The notes under the pieces were generated by a model that ran no database searches, was not told the DNA's origin, and was given only the letters and a program-made list of their open reading frames with translations. DNA of 64,000 nucleotides. Source: Bisporella sp. PMI_857 (lineage: Eukaryota; Ascomycota; Leotiomycetes; Helotiales; Helotiaceae). A program made the translations under genes and the position numbers. Location of the stretch: positions 163,747-227,746 of the forward strand of contig JAJSPD010000072.1 of NCBI GenBank assembly GCA_021307315.1. Reading direction: 5' to 3'. This document shows positions 62,026 through 64,000 of this stretch, piece by piece (position 1 is the first letter of the stretch; each line of letters begins with the position of its first letter).

Positions 62026-64000
62026 TTAAACAGTCCACGACCGCATAGTGTTTCGTTCGATATCCTCTAGACGCAAGATCTCAATTTGAAGGTCTTTGTG
62101 AGGAGAAGCTTGGACATCAGCAAGCGTAATTGGTTCTCGTAACCAGACACCAGAGAGCGACCTTAACCTCCCCAGCTGGACGTTGATAGAGGTCCATTTT
62201 TTGTGTTCACTAAGACCCCGCTGAGCAGGAAATTTCAAATCGACAATGAGGTTGACAAATGTAGAGCCTTGACACTTGTAGTCTGTAATGGCAAATCCAA
62301 GGGTTAATGGAACTTGGTGCCGACGGAATGGAAGGTCTGACATTTCAGCGATTTCTCCAGTCATTTCGATTGGTAGGATCGGAACGAGCGTCTCAGGCAG
62401 GTTAGAGAATGAGAGATTGTGCTCGTGCGTAGGCCGTACGAGGAGGCTTAGAAGCGGGGAAGTACATAAGACATATAGGTCGTCGAGCTCTATCCAGGTA
62501 GCTTTGAAAGGTTAACACATGACATCTAAAAGGAAGTGGAGACGCACCTTGGACGTCTGTATCTAAGATCGCTCTCTCAGCAGTTGCGTTCATACCATTA
62601 ACCAAACCTGAGCTCGTCCTTGTATTGTGCAAAAGCATAACAGGCATCCCTTTAGTAAACGCAAGGAACCCAGGACCCTTGAGTTTGCCTACTTCTCCTA
62701 CTCGGAACATCATCCTAATAAGAAGAGCATGATCAGCAGTAGCTATATTTGGCGTATCGTGTCGAGCAGGGAAGAGATAGATTTTTTGTGCATTTTTTGT
62801 AGCGAAGATTTCGAGTTGGGTGAGGTTTACGTCTTCGCGAAGTTGATTGACTCGGATTACAGCTCGATCTGGTGGGTCCTCTCCTCTCGCTACTCTTGCA
62901 GCTACTGTCTGAGAATTCAAGATAGCTACATCTTCTTCTGTTAATGTTGCAGAGCGTGCTCTCTCTAACATAGCTTGAAATGGAAGGTCTTCCGCTTGGC
63001 GCATCTGTTCTGTGAGAAGAACTACCTTGTTAAATTGGTTCCAAATAGACTTTCCAGCTTGAAGCACCTGATTATAAAATATATCCTGCCTCCAGATCGC
63101 ATGCCCACCAACAGGAGTGAATTGATTAAAGTCCCCTAAGAAGATAATGATAGGAAGGCCGCCAAAGACAGTTGAGCCCTCTCTGTTTAGATCCCATATA
63201 GCATTGCAGCGGTCGTCCAATTGAACAAGGCCCTCAAGGCCGACCATACTGATTTCATCGGCGATAAAGATCTTTTTGTGAGCAAGCCTCAATTTTGTCG
63301 CTGGGCGTACAGGTTGGTTGCCATATAAAGCAAGAGCAGAGTGGTAAGTTGAGCCACCAATGTTCGCAGCCGCAACCCCGGTTGAAGCTGTTAAGAGAAC
63401 GTCTTCTTGTCTCTCCATAATAGAGAGGCCAAAAAGAAAGGCTTTAATCAAGTAAGTCTTTCCGACGCCGCCAACACCCCCAAGGTAAAGCAGGAATTGA
63501 TCTTTGGCAGTATTGATCGGAATAGGATGTAGAATCCGGTCGAATAAAGCTCGGGTGACAAGCGTCTGCTTACTATTAAGCCGGTACTGGCTTCTGATTA
63601 GGGACATCACAGAGTCGGTAGTAGGAGTAGCGTAAAACATAGCTCGTAACATAGGTATTGAGGCTGTAGAAAGAGGTAAGAGGTCGAGAGAGGGGACCAG
63701 GGAGGTCGATTTATCAGTGGTAGAAAGTGATGGTACGCTATTACAGGCTTCAGCTTCAAGTCCTGAAGATGGCTGAAGTTCTTTGCCCCACGTCTTAACC
63801 ATTGCACTATCACAAAAATGTGTGCTAGTGTTTAATGGATTTAGCAAGACCCGTAGCTTATTAGTGCCATGGTTCACATCACCACGGACATCGAGGGCTG
63901 CCTGGAGTAGATGGTGTTGTGTAGGAAGGAGTGTAGCAAAATCGAGATCGATGTTAACCTCTTCCTCGTCGTTGTAAGCGTTGCAATCTGTAGTTTCTAG
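62026..64000 (-). CDS. PIF1-family DNA helicase, Helitron-type, 5' part beyond window
   Basis: A 5'-3' DNA helicase of the PIF1 family, as found at the C-terminus of Helitron RepHel proteins. Exon A (from the window edge to 62548) contains Walker A YLGGVGGVGKTYLIKA, STGVAAANIGGSTYHS, Walker B IFIADEISMVG, GDFNQFTPVGGH, LTEQMRQ and FTKGMPVMLLHNT. A 46-bp intron (62547-62502, GTGCGT donor, GTTAAC branch, AAAG acceptor) leads to exon B (62501 to 62026) with the last helicase motif FAITDYKCQGSTF. The frame is open to the edge (the GTG at 63877 is not a start), so an upstream Rep domain may follow outside. No stop was seen, so the element may be recent or the gene may be domesticated. Confidence 0.87.

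Overview
The window is nuclear DNA of a filamentous ascomycete (Pezizomycotina). The evidence is short introns of about 46-76 bp with GTRNGT donors, CTAAC-like branch sites and YAG acceptors; many HET-domain genes; NACHT/NB-ARC STAND proteins with WD40, TPR or ankyrin repeats; and fungal Fot1/pogo, hAT, Ty3/gypsy, Copia, Tad-like LINE and Helitron sequences. It is an accessory region: heterokaryon-incompatibility and NLR-type genes embedded in dense, mostly decayed transposons. No operons, CRISPR arrays or bacterial features were seen.

Layout. 1-2.6 kb: Fot1/pogo transposase cut by the window edge, solo LTRs, a large inverted repeat and a LINE RNase H fragment. 2.7-6.35 kb: HET-ankyrin gene with a decayed 3' tail. 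7.4-10.1 kb: second, spliced HET-ankyrin gene. 11.9-15.3 kb: broken small secreted-protein gene, Fot1 pseudogene carrying two solo LTRs, Copia LTR. 15.6-17.9 kb: two unassigned genes. 18.2-19.9 kb: HET pseudogene. 21.4-25.1 kb: HET-NB-ARC-TPR gene. 26.3-38.1 kb: NACHT-WD40 gene split by a 7.9-kb nested insertion. This is a short inverted-repeat element that contains a complete gypsy element and two solo LTRs. 38.3-42.6 kb: mosaic of LTRs, a Mutator-like inverted-repeat element and a hAT remnant fused to a HET fragment. 42.7-44.8 kb: HET gene whose 5' side abuts an LTR. 45.7-49.4 kb: repeats and an APH-like pseudogene. 51.8-54.9 kb: second HET-NB-ARC-TPR gene. 56.2-57.8 kb: FHA-kinase pseudogene. 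58.1-60.0 kb: intact classical HET gene. 60.8-64.0 kb: PIF1/Helitron-type helicase plus a companion protein.

How the genes fit together. Eight HET loci and one NACHT-WD40 gene lie in 64 kb. In known systems HET domains are cell-death effectors, NACHT or NB-ARC is the switch, and highly similar tandem repeats (ANK, TPR, WD40) are the variable sensors, so the region looks like an incompatibility/innate-immunity cluster (inference). Many disrupted genes carry stop codons where a Trp (TGG) or Gln (CAA/CAG) codon is expected. This is what repeat-induced point mutation (RIP) produces. All joins, coordinates and identities were read by eye from sequence. No database search was run.
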